Below are positions 10,257-18,148 of a stretch of 64,000 nucleotides of DNA, piece by piece (positions within the stretch are counted from its first letter, which is position 1; the number at the start of each line of letters is the position of its first letter). This DNA is from RGIG3013 sp045538935 (GTDB lineage Bacteria > Bacillota > Clostridia > Oscillospirales > Acutalibacteraceae): assembly GCA_045538935.1 (NCBI GenBank), contig JAZQEI010000005.1:47740-111739 (forward strand), given 5' to 3'. The position numbers were made by a program, and so were the translations under genes. Below the pieces are notes generated by a model. The model made no database searches. It saw only the letters and a list, made by a program, of their open reading frames with translations, and was not told where the DNA came from.

Positions 10257-11293
10257 AAAATCACCCGTTCGTCAGACTCTATAATCTCACCGATAACATA
10301 TGCATCTTCACCGCAGTCGGTAAGAATTTTAAGTGCAGTATCTACATCGTCTTTACTTACAACAATGCTCATGCCAACACCCATATTAAAGGTGTTAAAC
10401 ATATCGCGCTCGGTTATATTGCCTGTCTTTGCAATAAGTTTAAATATAGGTAATACCTTAACTGCATTTTTATCAATTTTAGCACTAAGGCCTTCGGGGA
10501 TACTTCTGGGAATATTTTCGTAAAATCCGCCGCCTGTAATATGCGAGATACCCTTAACATTTACACTTTTTAAAAGTTCTAAAACCGGTTTTACATAAAT
10601 TTTAGTGGGGGTAAGTAGTGTTTCACCTATAGATTTACCGCCAAGTTCTTCTACGGGTGACTTAATATCGGCATTTTCAATATCAAACACCTTGCGTACC
10701 AAAGAAAAACCGTTAGAATGAACACCGCTAGACGCAAGTGCTATTATAACGTCGCCGGCTTTCATGGTTTTATTATCAATAATTTTTGCTTTATCTACAA
10801 CACCCGTGCAATAGCCCGCGAGGTCATACTCATCTTCGGGGTAAAAACCGGGCATTTCGGCAGTTTCGCCGCCAATAAGTGCCGCACCCGATTGCACACA
10901 ACCTTCACTTACACCCTTAACAATATCGGCTATACGTTCTGGTACGTTTTTGCCACATGCTATATAGTCTAAGAAAAACAGCGGCTTTGCGCCTGCACAG
11001 ATAATATCGTTAACGCACATTGCAACACAGTCTATTCCTACTGTATCGTGCTTGTCCATTAAAAATGCAAGTTTTAACTTTGTACCAACACCATCGGTAC
11101 CGCTAACCAAAACAGGCTTTATTATGCCTGTAAGATCTAATTCAAAAAGGCCGCCAAAACCGCCTACATCAGAACATACACCCTCAGTAACAGTTCGTTT
11201 TATATGTTGTTTCATAAGTTCTACTGCTTTGTAGCCTGCGGTAATATCAACACCGGCGGCCGCATAAGCATCGGATTTTGAAATTGTGCTCAT
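10253..11293 (-). CDS. purM: Phosphoribosylformylglycinamidine cyclo-ligase (AIR synthetase)
   Basis: This enzyme makes AIR from FGAM and ATP. The chosen start is the ATG at 11293 (MSTISKSDAYAAAGVDI), seven bases after a GGGAGG. A longer reading to 11335 would place that site inside the gene. The protein has 346 residues, the usual length. Visible motifs are VSGTDGVGTKLKLA, LIGGETAEMPGFY and GISHITGGGFYENIPR. It begins two bases beyond the purF-like stop codon. Confidence 0.96.
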   Translation of the reverse strand: MSTISKSDAYAAAGVDITAGYKAVELMKQHIKRTVTEGVCSDVGGFGGLFELDLTGIIKPVLVSGTDGVGTKLKLAFLMDKHDTVGIDCVAMCVNDIICAGAKPLFFLDYIACGKNVPERIADIVKGVSEGCVQSGAALIGGETAEMPGFYPEDEYDLAGYCTGVVDKAKIIDNKTMKAGDVIIALASSGVHSNGFSLVRKVFDIENADIKSPVEELGGKSIGETLLTPTKIYVKPVLELLKSVNVKGISHITGGGFYENIPRSIPEGLSAKIDKNAVKVLPIFKLIAKTGNITERDMFNTFNMGVGMSIVVSKDDVDTALKILTDCGEDAYVIGEIIESDERVIL

Positions 11294-11295
11294 AG

Positions 11296-12720
11296 TCATT
11301 CCTCCCCGTTCCAACAATAAGTGCATAAATCGCATGGATTTAAGCCTATAGACTCTATTATTCCGTCAAGCGACTGAAATTCTAGCGATGCAAAATTAAA
11401 CTTTTCACAAATCGCTTTTCTTAGTTTCTTACCGCGTTCGGTTGAAGAGTCGCTATATTCTTTTATGTAATTAAATCCGTCTTCACCCTCGAGTTCTAAA
11501 ATAACTCTACGCGCTATAAGCTCTAAATCATTAGTATTTCGTGAAAAAATAAGATACTTACAAGCATACATAATGGGCGGACAAGCCGAACGCATATGCA
11601 CCTGCTGAGCTCCGTTTTCGTATAAAAAATCTACAGTTTCTTTAAGCTGTGTTCCACGAACAATAGAATCATCTACAAAAAGGAGTTTTTTATCTTTAAT
11701 AAGCTCGTGAATAGGTATTTGCTTCATTTTAGCAACACGGCTACGTTCGCTTTGCTTTGTAGGTGTAAAGCTACGCGCCCAAGTAGGTGTGTATTTTATA
11801 AAAGCTCTAGCAAATGGCTTTCCGCTCTCATTAGCATAACCAATGGCATGCGGTGTACCTGAATCGGGAACGCCGCCAACATAGTCAATATTTTCTGCTA
11901 TACCGGCTTTTTTATCGTTCTTAGCCATTATTTGACCGTTTTTATAGCGCATAAGTTCTACATTTTTGCCCTCATATGTAGAGGTTGGGTACCCGTAATA
12001 GCTCCAAAGGAAAGAACAAATACGTTTCTTTTTACCAGGCAAAGCAAGTTGAGTCATACTGTTTTCCGAAATTTCTACAATTTCACCGGGACCTAGTTCC
12101 TTTACGGTTTGGTAGTCTAGCTTTAAGTATGCAAATGACTCTGATGCGGCACAGTAGCCATAATCAGACTTACCAATACTAATAGGTATTCTGCCAAGCT
12201 TATCACGCGCAGCTATGATATTACCATTATCCTTTAAAATAAGGATATTTGCCGTACCGTCAATTAAATCTTGAGCATACTGTATTCCCTTAGTAAAATC
12301 TTCTTTTTCGCTTATAAGCGCAGCTACTAACTCGGTAGAGTTGATTTTACCGCCAGTCATGGCGTTAAAATGTCCACCGTTCACATTTAGATATTTATCA
12401 ATAAGCTCTTTTGCGTTATTAACAATACCTATAACGCATATAGCATAGGTACCAAGTTGTGAGTTTATTATAAGTGGCTGTGGGTCATAGTCACTTATAC
12501 AACCCATTGCCGATGTACCCTGCATTTCGTCAAACACATCGTCAAACTTGGTTCTAAACGGAGAGTTTTCTATGTTGTGAATCTCACGTTGAATACCAAT
12601 ATTTTTATCGTATACCGCCATACCCGCACGGCGTGTACCTAAATGCGAATGGTAGTCTGTGCCAAAAAACACATCCGATACTGCATCGTTACGGCTTGCT
12701 ACACCGAAAAAACCGCCCAT
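11296..12720 (-). CDS. purF: PurF-like amidophosphoribosyltransferase with degenerate glutaminase site
   Basis: The operon position and the C-terminal phosphoribosyltransferase domain (PRPP loop LLFVDDSIVRGTQ at residues 347-357, preceded by VGGVPDSGTPHAIGYA) identify a PurF homologue of normal length, 474 residues. The N-terminal Ntn glutaminase domain is altered. Authentic PurF matures to an N-terminal Cys (CGxFG), but here the chain starts MGGFFGV. The conserved RYST, HNGN and SDTE stretches are replaced by ISDY, VIGI and NSTE. Cysteines near residues 380 and 387 and the PCDLCTYCW tail could still hold the Fe-S cluster known in this family. It may use free ammonia, work with another glutaminase or be a paralogue. 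RBS AAGGAAG precedes the start. Confidence 0.85.
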   Translation of the reverse strand: MGGFFGVASRNDAVSDVFFGTDYHSHLGTRRAGMAVYDKNIGIQREIHNIENSPFRTKFDDVFDEMQGTSAMGCISDYDPQPLIINSQLGTYAICVIGIVNNAKELIDKYLNVNGGHFNAMTGGKINSTELVAALISEKEDFTKGIQYAQDLIDGTANILILKDNGNIIAARDKLGRIPISIGKSDYGYCAASESFAYLKLDYQTVKELGPGEIVEISENSMTQLALPGKKKRICSFLWSYYGYPTSTYEGKNVELMRYKNGQIMAKNDKKAGIAENIDYVGGVPDSGTPHAIGYANESGKPFARAFIKYTPTWARSFTPTKQSERSRVAKMKQIPIHELIKDKKLLFVDDSIVRGTQLKETVDFLYENGAQQVHMRSACPPIMYACKYLIFSRNTNDLELIARRVILELEGEDGFNYIKEYSDSSTERGKKLRKAICEKFNFASLEFQSLDGIIESIGLNPCDLCTYCWNGEE

Positions 12721-12754
12721 TTATTTCTTCCTTTCGATTATGGGTTTGAAAATT

Positions 12755-13441
12755 TTAAGCAAAGAAAAGCTTAGAAAGAGTCATAGGATCTATATACTCG
12801 CCGTTTTTGTAAACGCGCATATTACCCGATGCAATTTCGTCAATAAGCATTACATCACCGTTAGCATCGTAGCCGAATTCAAACTTAATGTCGTAAAGAT
12901 CTAAGCCCTTTTCTTTTAAATCATCGGCAACAATTTTGGTGATTTGTTGTGTCATAAGTTTTATATCGTCATACTGCTTAGCAGTCATAACCTTTAAGTC
13001 TACAAGACCGTCTTTGGTTACAAGCGGATCACCTTTTTCATCGTTTTTAAAGGTAGTTTCTACATATGCGGGAAGGTCTGCACCCTCCTCAATATAATCA
13101 CTGTAACGACGCAAAAAACTACCGACTGCTTTATAACGGCAGATAACCTCTAAGCCCTTACCAAAAACCTTGGCAGGCAGTACTTCCATGGTTGTGTTTT
13201 CTAAATCTGCACTTACATAATGAGTTTTAATACCTGCGGCATTAACCTTTTCAAAAAAGTAAATAGACATTCTAAGGTTAACATCGCCAACACCGTCTAT
13301 AGTAAGACCAACTGAATTTTCGCCCGGATCAAATACACCGTCTTTACCGGTGCAGTCGTCTTTAAATTTTAATAGGCAGTTGCCGTTAGCGAGTGCATAA
13401 ACATCCTTTGTTTTGCCTTTGTAAACTAATTTCTTTTCCAT
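12755..13441 (-). CDS. purC: Phosphoribosylaminoimidazole-succinocarboxamide synthase
   Basis: SAICAR synthetase joins aspartate to CAIR using ATP. Its 228 residues match the short bacterial form. It shows the N-terminal YKGKTKDVYAL motif, EVICRYKAVGSFLRRY and LYDIKFEFGYDANGDVMLIDE. It lies second in the purine operon, after purE. Neither purB nor purK is present in the window. Confidence 0.97.
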   Translation of the reverse strand: MEKKLVYKGKTKDVYALANGNCLLKFKDDCTGKDGVFDPGENSVGLTIDGVGDVNLRMSIYFFEKVNAAGIKTHYVSADLENTTMEVLPAKVFGKGLEVICRYKAVGSFLRRYSDYIEEGADLPAYVETTFKNDEKGDPLVTKDGLVDLKVMTAKQYDDIKLMTQQITKIVADDLKEKGLDLYDIKFEFGYDANGDVMLIDEIASGNMRVYKNGEYIDPMTLSKLFFA

Positions 13442-13463
13442 TTTTTATTCCTCCAAAACTTTA

Positions 13464-13952
13464 TTAAAACTCTGCAGAGATTTTTTTATCTTTTTCTAAA
13501 ACTGTTTCTAAATCGGCTTTGCGTTTTTCTACTAATTTTTGTGCAAGCACATCGTCAGATAACGCTAAAATTTGTGCTGCAAGCAATGCTGCATTTGCAC
13601 CGCCGTTTATAGCAACGGTTGCAACCGGAATACCGGTGGGCATTTGCACGGTAGAAAGCAAAGCATCTAAACCGTCTAAGTTAGAAGATTTACAAGGTAT
13701 GCCTATTACCGGCAAGGTTGTATTTGCAGCTATAGCACCTGCAAGATGAGCTGCCATACCCGCAGCCGCGATTAAAACACCAAACCCGTTATTTTTAGCG
13801 TTTTGCGCAAAATCACGAGCTTGCTCGGGTGTTCTGTGAGCTGAATAAACATGCACCTCAAATGGTATTTCTAACATATTTAAAGCATCGGTTGCTTTTT
13901 TAATTATAGGTAGGTCGCTATCGCTTCCCATAATAATTCCAACTTTTTTCAT
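13464..13952 (-). CDS. purE: N5-carboxyaminoimidazole ribonucleotide mutase
   Basis: The first gene of the purine operon encodes a class I PurE of 162 residues, with GIIMGSDSDLPIIKKA, YSAHRTPEQARDFA and IAAAGMAAHLAGAIA. It moves the carboxylate of N5-CAIR to give CAIR. The RBS GGAGG lies just before the start. Expression should depend on the ZTP riboswitch and terminator immediately upstream. Confidence 0.97.
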   Translation of the reverse strand: MKKVGIIMGSDSDLPIIKKATDALNMLEIPFEVHVYSAHRTPEQARDFAQNAKNNGFGVLIAAAGMAAHLAGAIAANTTLPVIGIPCKSSNLDGLDALLSTVQMPTGIPVATVAINGGANAALLAAQILALSDDVLAQKLVEKRKADLETVLEKDKKISAEF

Positions 13953-13984
13953 AAGTTACCTCCAGAAAAAACACATAAAAAACA

Positions 13985-14023
13985 CAAAAAGGCACACTTA
14001 ACCCCAACGAGTTAAATGTGCCC
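13985..14023 (-). terminator. Riboswitch-controlled intrinsic terminator
   Basis: Read on the minus strand, a GGCACA(T)TTAAC arm, a loop and GTTAAGTGTGCC form a strong hairpin followed by TTTTTGTGTTTTTT. The 5' arm begins with the GGGCA that also ends the conserved ZTP aptamer core. Ligand binding would therefore compete with terminator formation and let transcription reach purE. Confidence 0.85.
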
Positions 14024-14112
14024 AGACGGTCGGCTAAAATGCAAAGGTAAAATCCTTTTTTCTCTTTGTTCCTCTGTGGTGCTCCACAAAATTCCGTCAG
14101 TTACAAAGAGCT
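14018..14112 (-). promoter_or_regulatory. ZTP (pfl) riboswitch
   Basis: The minus-strand leader reads AACTGACGG..., then the stem TGTGGAGCACCACA with GAGGAACAAAG. After a variable linker comes the signature GCCGACCGTCTGGGCA. The last element is the conserved 3' core of the pfl RNA, which senses ZTP/ZMP, a sign of low 10-formyl-THF. It sits in front of an operon that includes the formyl-THF consumers and suppliers, which is the classic pfl context. A covariance-model search with the ZTP family would confirm it. Confidence 0.88.
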
Positions 14113-14127
14113 TTAATTTACGTAAAG

Positions 14128-14156
14128 ATTATACCACAACCAAAAATGAGTGTCAA
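14128..14156 (-). promoter_or_regulatory. Sigma-A promoter of the purine operon
   Basis: The minus strand shows TTGACA (14151-14156), a 17-base spacer ending GGTTGTGG, and TATAAT (14128-14133). Both hexamers are consensus. Transcription would begin just before the ZTP aptamer. It lies within 20 bases of the guaB stop, so no separate guaB terminator is visible between the operons. Confidence 0.9.
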
Positions 14157-14173
14157 GGCACATAACATTAATT

Positions 14174-15679
14174 TTACTTAATTGCCGCGCTTGTTTCTTT
14201 TTGAATAACGTCGTGTGCGCCGCCCTCAACAATACTTGTTGCCGAAACAAGAGTAAGCTTTGCTTTTTGCTGAAGCTCTTGGATACTGAGCGCACCGCAG
14301 TTACACATTGTAGACTTTACCTTGCTAAGAGATAAGGCTACATTATCTTTAAGTGTGCCTGCATACGGAACGTAAGAATCTACACCCTCTTCAAATGATA
14401 ATTTCTTATCTCCGCCAAGGTCATAACGTTGCCAGTTTCTTGCACGGTTAGAGCCCTCGCCCCAGTACTCTTTATAATATGTACCGCCAATGTTAACCTT
14501 GTTTGTTGGGCTTTCGTCAAAACGCGCAAAATAACGGCCAAGCATAATAAAGTCGGCACCCATAGCAAGTGCTAAGGTCATATGATGGTCATAAACAATA
14601 CCGCCGTCGGAGCATACAGGAACATAAATTCCGGTTTCTTTAAAATACTCATCTCTAGCACGACAAACCTCTATTAAAGCGGTTGCTTGACCACGGCCGA
14701 TACCTTTGGTTTCACGGGTTATACAAATAGAGCCACCGCCGATACCAACCTTTACAAAATCGGCGCCATTTTCGGCTAAAAATCTAAAGCCGTCAGCATC
14801 TACTACGTTACCTGCGCCCACCTTAACAGTATCGCCATACTTTGCGCGTATCCAATTAATTGTAAGCTTTTGCCACTCAGAAAAGCCCTCTGAAGAGTCG
14901 ATACACAATACATCAGCACCTGCATCTACTAAGGCAGGAACGCGCTCGGCATAGTCGCGAGTATTTATGCCTGCACCTACAACATAACGTTTATTAGCGT
15001 CTAAAAGCTCGTTGGGGTTTTGCTTGTGGTTATCGTAGTCCTTACGGAAAACAAAATAACAAAGTTTACCGTCATCATCTATTATGGGTAATGAATTTAG
15101 TTTGTTATCCCAAATAATATCATTAGCTTCCTTTAGGGTTGTTCCCTCTTTAGCAGTAATTAACTTTTCAAACGGTGTCATAAACTCGCAAACCTTGGTA
15201 GAAGGATCCATACGGCTTACTCTATAATCTCTGCCGGTAACTATACCTACAAGCTTGCCATCAGCTGTGCCATCACTTGTAACTGCTACAGTTGAGTGAC
15301 CTGTTTTTTCTTTTAATGCAACAACATCTGCAAGGGTACTTTCGGGAGAAATATTAGAGTCACTCTTAACAAAGCCCGCCTTGTAATTCTTTGCACGACG
15401 AACCATTGCAGCTTCGTCTTCTATAGACTGCGAGCCATAAATAAACGATACACCGCCCTCGGTTGCAAGAGCCACTGCTAAGCGATCCCCCGATACCGAC
15501 TGCATTATTGCGGAAACTAAAGGAATATTCATCTGTATAGCTGGTTCTTCACCCTTTTTGAACTTTACAAGCGGCGTTTTTAAAGATACGTTTGCGGGTA
15601 CGCATTCGTCTGATGAATATCCGGGGATTAAAAGATATTCGTTAAAGGTGTGTGAGGGTTCGTTGATAAATATTGCCAT
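14174..15679 (-). CDS. guaB: IMP dehydrogenase
   Basis: This enzyme oxidises IMP to XMP with NAD, the committed step to GMP. Its 501 residues include the TIM barrel, a CBS pair inserted after about residue 100 (STLADVVALKEKTGHSTVAV and FMTPFEKLITAKEGTTLKEA) and the catalytic Cys loop GIGGGSICITRETKGIGRGQ. The more usual loop is GPGSICTTR. Its start overlaps the pyrB stop by one base, so it is the last gene of the pyrimidine operon although its product serves the purine branch. Confidence 0.95.
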   Translation of the reverse strand: MAIFINEPSHTFNEYLLIPGYSSDECVPANVSLKTPLVKFKKGEEPAIQMNIPLVSAIMQSVSGDRLAVALATEGGVSFIYGSQSIEDEAAMVRRAKNYKAGFVKSDSNISPESTLADVVALKEKTGHSTVAVTSDGTADGKLVGIVTGRDYRVSRMDPSTKVCEFMTPFEKLITAKEGTTLKEANDIIWDNKLNSLPIIDDDGKLCYFVFRKDYDNHKQNPNELLDANKRYVVGAGINTRDYAERVPALVDAGADVLCIDSSEGFSEWQKLTINWIRAKYGDTVKVGAGNVVDADGFRFLAENGADFVKVGIGGGSICITRETKGIGRGQATALIEVCRARDEYFKETGIYVPVCSDGGIVYDHHMTLALAMGADFIMLGRYFARFDESPTNKVNIGGTYYKEYWGEGSNRARNWQRYDLGGDKKLSFEEGVDSYVPYAGTLKDNVALSLSKVKSTMCNCGALSIQELQQKAKLTLVSATSIVEGGAHDVIQKETSAAIK

Positions 15680-16764
15680 TATAGTTCCTCCTTTAAATTA
15701 CTTTCGGTATCGCAATATATACATCTGCATACTTTTTTGGTTTGGTCAACCTTAAAAATATGCTCTATTTCCTGCTCGGTCCTAGTTACACATTTGGGAT
15801 TCTGGCAGAAAATTTTGTTTTTAATTAACTGTGAAGTTTCATTCTTTTCTTTTGTATTTTTACTTTGTAAAAGCTTTAAAATAAGCGCCATTCGCATATA
15901 TTTGCCGTTTAGCGCTTGTTCAAAATAGCAAGCGCGTTTATCTTCATCTACTGCAACACTTATTTCATTAACACGTGGCAGCGGATGCAAAATACACATA
16001 TCTTCTTTTGCACCCTTGAGCTTTTCGGGAGTTAAAACATAACTGTCCTTTAAACGCTCATAAACAGTCTCATCGTCAAAACGTTCTCTTTGAATACGTG
16101 TCATATACAAAATATCAAGGCTTGGCATTGCTTCGGTTAAAGATACTGTTTCGGTATACTGCATATTAGACATATTTTCGGTCTTTATGTAATCGGGTAA
16201 TTTTAATTCTTCGGGTGAGATTAAAACCACCTTAACATTGTTATACCTCGATAATGCCGCAATAGCCGAATGTACCGTTCTGCCGTATTTTAAATCGCCG
16301 CAAAAGCCTATTGTTAAATTATCAAACCCACCCTTATGCCTATAAATAGTAAGTAAATCGGCAAGGGTTTGTGTTGGATGACAATGTCCACCGTCACCCG
16401 CATTTATAACCGGAACTGTTGCCGCGTTAGATGCAACTAATGCTGCGCCCTCTTTAAAATGGCGCATTGCAATAATGTCGGCATAACAGCTTACTACCTT
16501 TGCGGTATCGGCTATGCTCTCACCTTTAGCGGCAGATGAACTGTCTGCATCTGAAAAGCCCAAAACATTTCCGCCAAGTTCTAGCATTGCGGCCTCAAAA
16601 CTGAGTCTGGTTCTTGTGGACGGCTCAAAAAACAAGGTTGCAAGTGTTTTGCCCTTACATTTATTTGAGTAACGCTTAGGGTGCTTAGAAATGTCGCAAG
16701 CAGTTTTTATTAAACAATCAAGCTCTGCTGTGGAAAAGTCGGTAACATCTATCAGACTTCTCAT
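15679..16764 (-). CDS. pyrB: Aspartate carbamoyltransferase fused to a PyrI-type zinc domain
   Basis: The catalytic part (about 300 residues) shows FFEPSTRTRLSFEAAM, MRHFKEGAA, NAGDGGHCHPTQTLADLLT and HPLPRVNEIS. It forms carbamoyl-aspartate. After a linker, the last 50 residues carry C319-x4-C324 and C347-x2-C350, spaced as in the zinc domain of the PyrI regulatory chain. PyrI's N-terminal nucleotide-binding domain is absent. The start at 16764 (MRSLIDVTDF) follows AAAGGTG. An ATG seven codons earlier lies inside the end of pyrE. The protein has 361 residues. Confidence 0.92.
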   Translation of the reverse strand: MRSLIDVTDFSTAELDCLIKTACDISKHPKRYSNKCKGKTLATLFFEPSTRTRLSFEAAMLELGGNVLGFSDADSSSAAKGESIADTAKVVSCYADIIAMRHFKEGAALVASNAATVPVINAGDGGHCHPTQTLADLLTIYRHKGGFDNLTIGFCGDLKYGRTVHSAIAALSRYNNVKVVLISPEELKLPDYIKTENMSNMQYTETVSLTEAMPSLDILYMTRIQRERFDDETVYERLKDSYVLTPEKLKGAKEDMCILHPLPRVNEISVAVDEDKRACYFEQALNGKYMRMALILKLLQSKNTKEKNETSQLIKNKIFCQNPKCVTRTEQEIEHIFKVDQTKKVCRCIYCDTESNLKEEL

Positions 16765-16765
16765 T

Positions 16766-17425
16766 CTATTCACCTTTTGCGCCATTTATTTTAAGATAAT
16801 TTTCTATTCTTTCAACATTTTCCTTATTTTTAGGATCTTGTTTTAAATACTCAATAATATCGTAAACATCTACAATTGAATATACCGGGAAACCAAATTC
16901 CTCGCCTACTTCTGCCATAGCGCTTTTTTCGGTCTTGCCCTTTTCTTTACGGTCTACCATAACAAATGTTGCGGCAACCTTTGTGCCCTTTAAGGAAGAT
17001 AAAATTTCCATACTTTCTCTAATAGCGGTACCGGCCGTAATAACATCTTCTACTATTACGATTTCTTCGGCCTCTTGAGGCTTGTAACCGACAAATACAC
17101 CACCTTCGCCGTGGTCTTTTTCTTCTTTACGGTTAAAGAAGAACGGAACATCTAGGCCCTCTTTAGAAAGTGCTACAGCTACAGAAACTGCAATGGGAAT
17201 ACCCTTATAAGCCGGGCCGTAAAGAACTGTTTTTTTGTTACCTATTTTTTCAAAATATGCTTTAGCGTAAAACTCACCGAGTTTACTAATTTGCTCGCCT
17301 GTTTTTATGTCACCGGCATTTATGAAATAAGGTATTTTCCTTCCTGACTTAGCGGTAAAATCGCCAAACTTTAATACGCCTGCATCTTCTAAAAACTTAA
17401 TAAATTCTAACTTGTAAGCCTGCAT
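16766..17425 (-). CDS. pyrE: Orotate phosphoribosyltransferase
   Basis: This enzyme makes OMP from orotate and PRPP. Its 219 residues carry VLYGPAYKGIPIAVSVA and the PRPP loop EEIVIVEDVITAGTAIRE. It sits between pyrF and pyrB in the operon with tight spacing. The RBS AAGGAGAA lies just before the start. Confidence 0.96.
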   Translation of the reverse strand: MQAYKLEFIKFLEDAGVLKFGDFTAKSGRKIPYFINAGDIKTGEQISKLGEFYAKAYFEKIGNKKTVLYGPAYKGIPIAVSVAVALSKEGLDVPFFFNRKEEKDHGEGGVFVGYKPQEAEEIVIVEDVITAGTAIRESMEILSSLKGTKVAATFVMVDRKEKGKTEKSAMAEVGEEFGFPVYSIVDVYDIIEYLKQDPKNKENVERIENYLKINGAKGE

Positions 17426-17449
17426 TTTCGTTCTCCTTAAATTTATTTA

Positions 17450-18148
17450 TTATCCTACAAATTCTTCAACACAACGGTTATAAGCCGCTACAACATCGTC
17501 GGCTGCAGTAATTGGACGGCCAACCACTATATAATCGGAGCCAATTTTTTTAGCCTGTGCCGGTGTCATAACTCGTTTTTGGTCCCCTATATCGCCATCG
17601 GCAAAGCGAACACCGGGTGTTACGGTTAAAAAGTTTGCGCCACAATTTTCGTGCACCTTACCTGCCTCTAATGGAGAGCAAACCACACCGTCGAGCCCTG
17701 CCTCTTTAGCATTTTTAGCGTAATGCATTACAACCTTATCGATAGGCTCTTTTATGAGCAAATCGTTTTCCATGCTCTCTTGGTCGGTAGATGTAAGCTG
17801 TGTTACGGCAATTAAAAGCGGACGACTGCCGTCTGGACGTGTTAAGCCCTCTAATGCGGCTTTCATCATATTAATTGTGCCCGCTGCATGTAAGTTGCAC
17901 ATATCAACATCTAAATTAGACAACACAGCCATAGACTTTTTAACGGTATTTGGAATATCGTGAAGTTTTAAATCTAAAAATATTTTGTGACCGCGTTCTT
18001 TTATTTTTTTAACTATAGACGGACCCTCGGCATAAAAAAGCTCCATACCGATTTTTACAAAAGGCTTTTTGTCGGTGAATTTATCCAAAAATTCAAACAC
18101 CTTTTCACCGCTTGAAAAATCGCAAGCAATTATAACATCCTTGCCCAT
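17450..18148 (-). CDS. pyrF: Orotidine 5'-phosphate decarboxylase
   Basis: This enzyme makes UMP from OMP. Its 232 residues follow the type 1 OMPDC pattern, with VIIACDFSSGEKV and the catalytic FLDLKLHDIPNTVKKSM. The C-terminal phosphate loop shows DYIVVGRPITAADD. Its start overlaps the pyrD stop by one base. Confidence 0.96.
   Translation of the reverse strand: MGKDVIIACDFSSGEKVFEFLDKFTDKKPFVKIGMELFYAEGPSIVKKIKERGHKIFLDLKLHDIPNTVKKSMAVLSNLDVDMCNLHAAGTINMMKAALEGLTRPDGSRPLLIAVTQLTSTDQESMENDLLIKEPIDKVVMHYAKNAKEAGLDGVVCSPLEAGKVHENCGANFLTVTPGVRFADGDIGDQKRVMTPAQAKKIGSDYIVVGRPITAADDVVAAYNRCVEEFVG

Noticed and set aside
10253..11335. Longer purM start at 11335
   Set aside because: The extension MRFMHLLLERGG reads through the purM ribosome-binding site and the end of the purF-like gene. 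The ATG at 11293 is correctly spaced.
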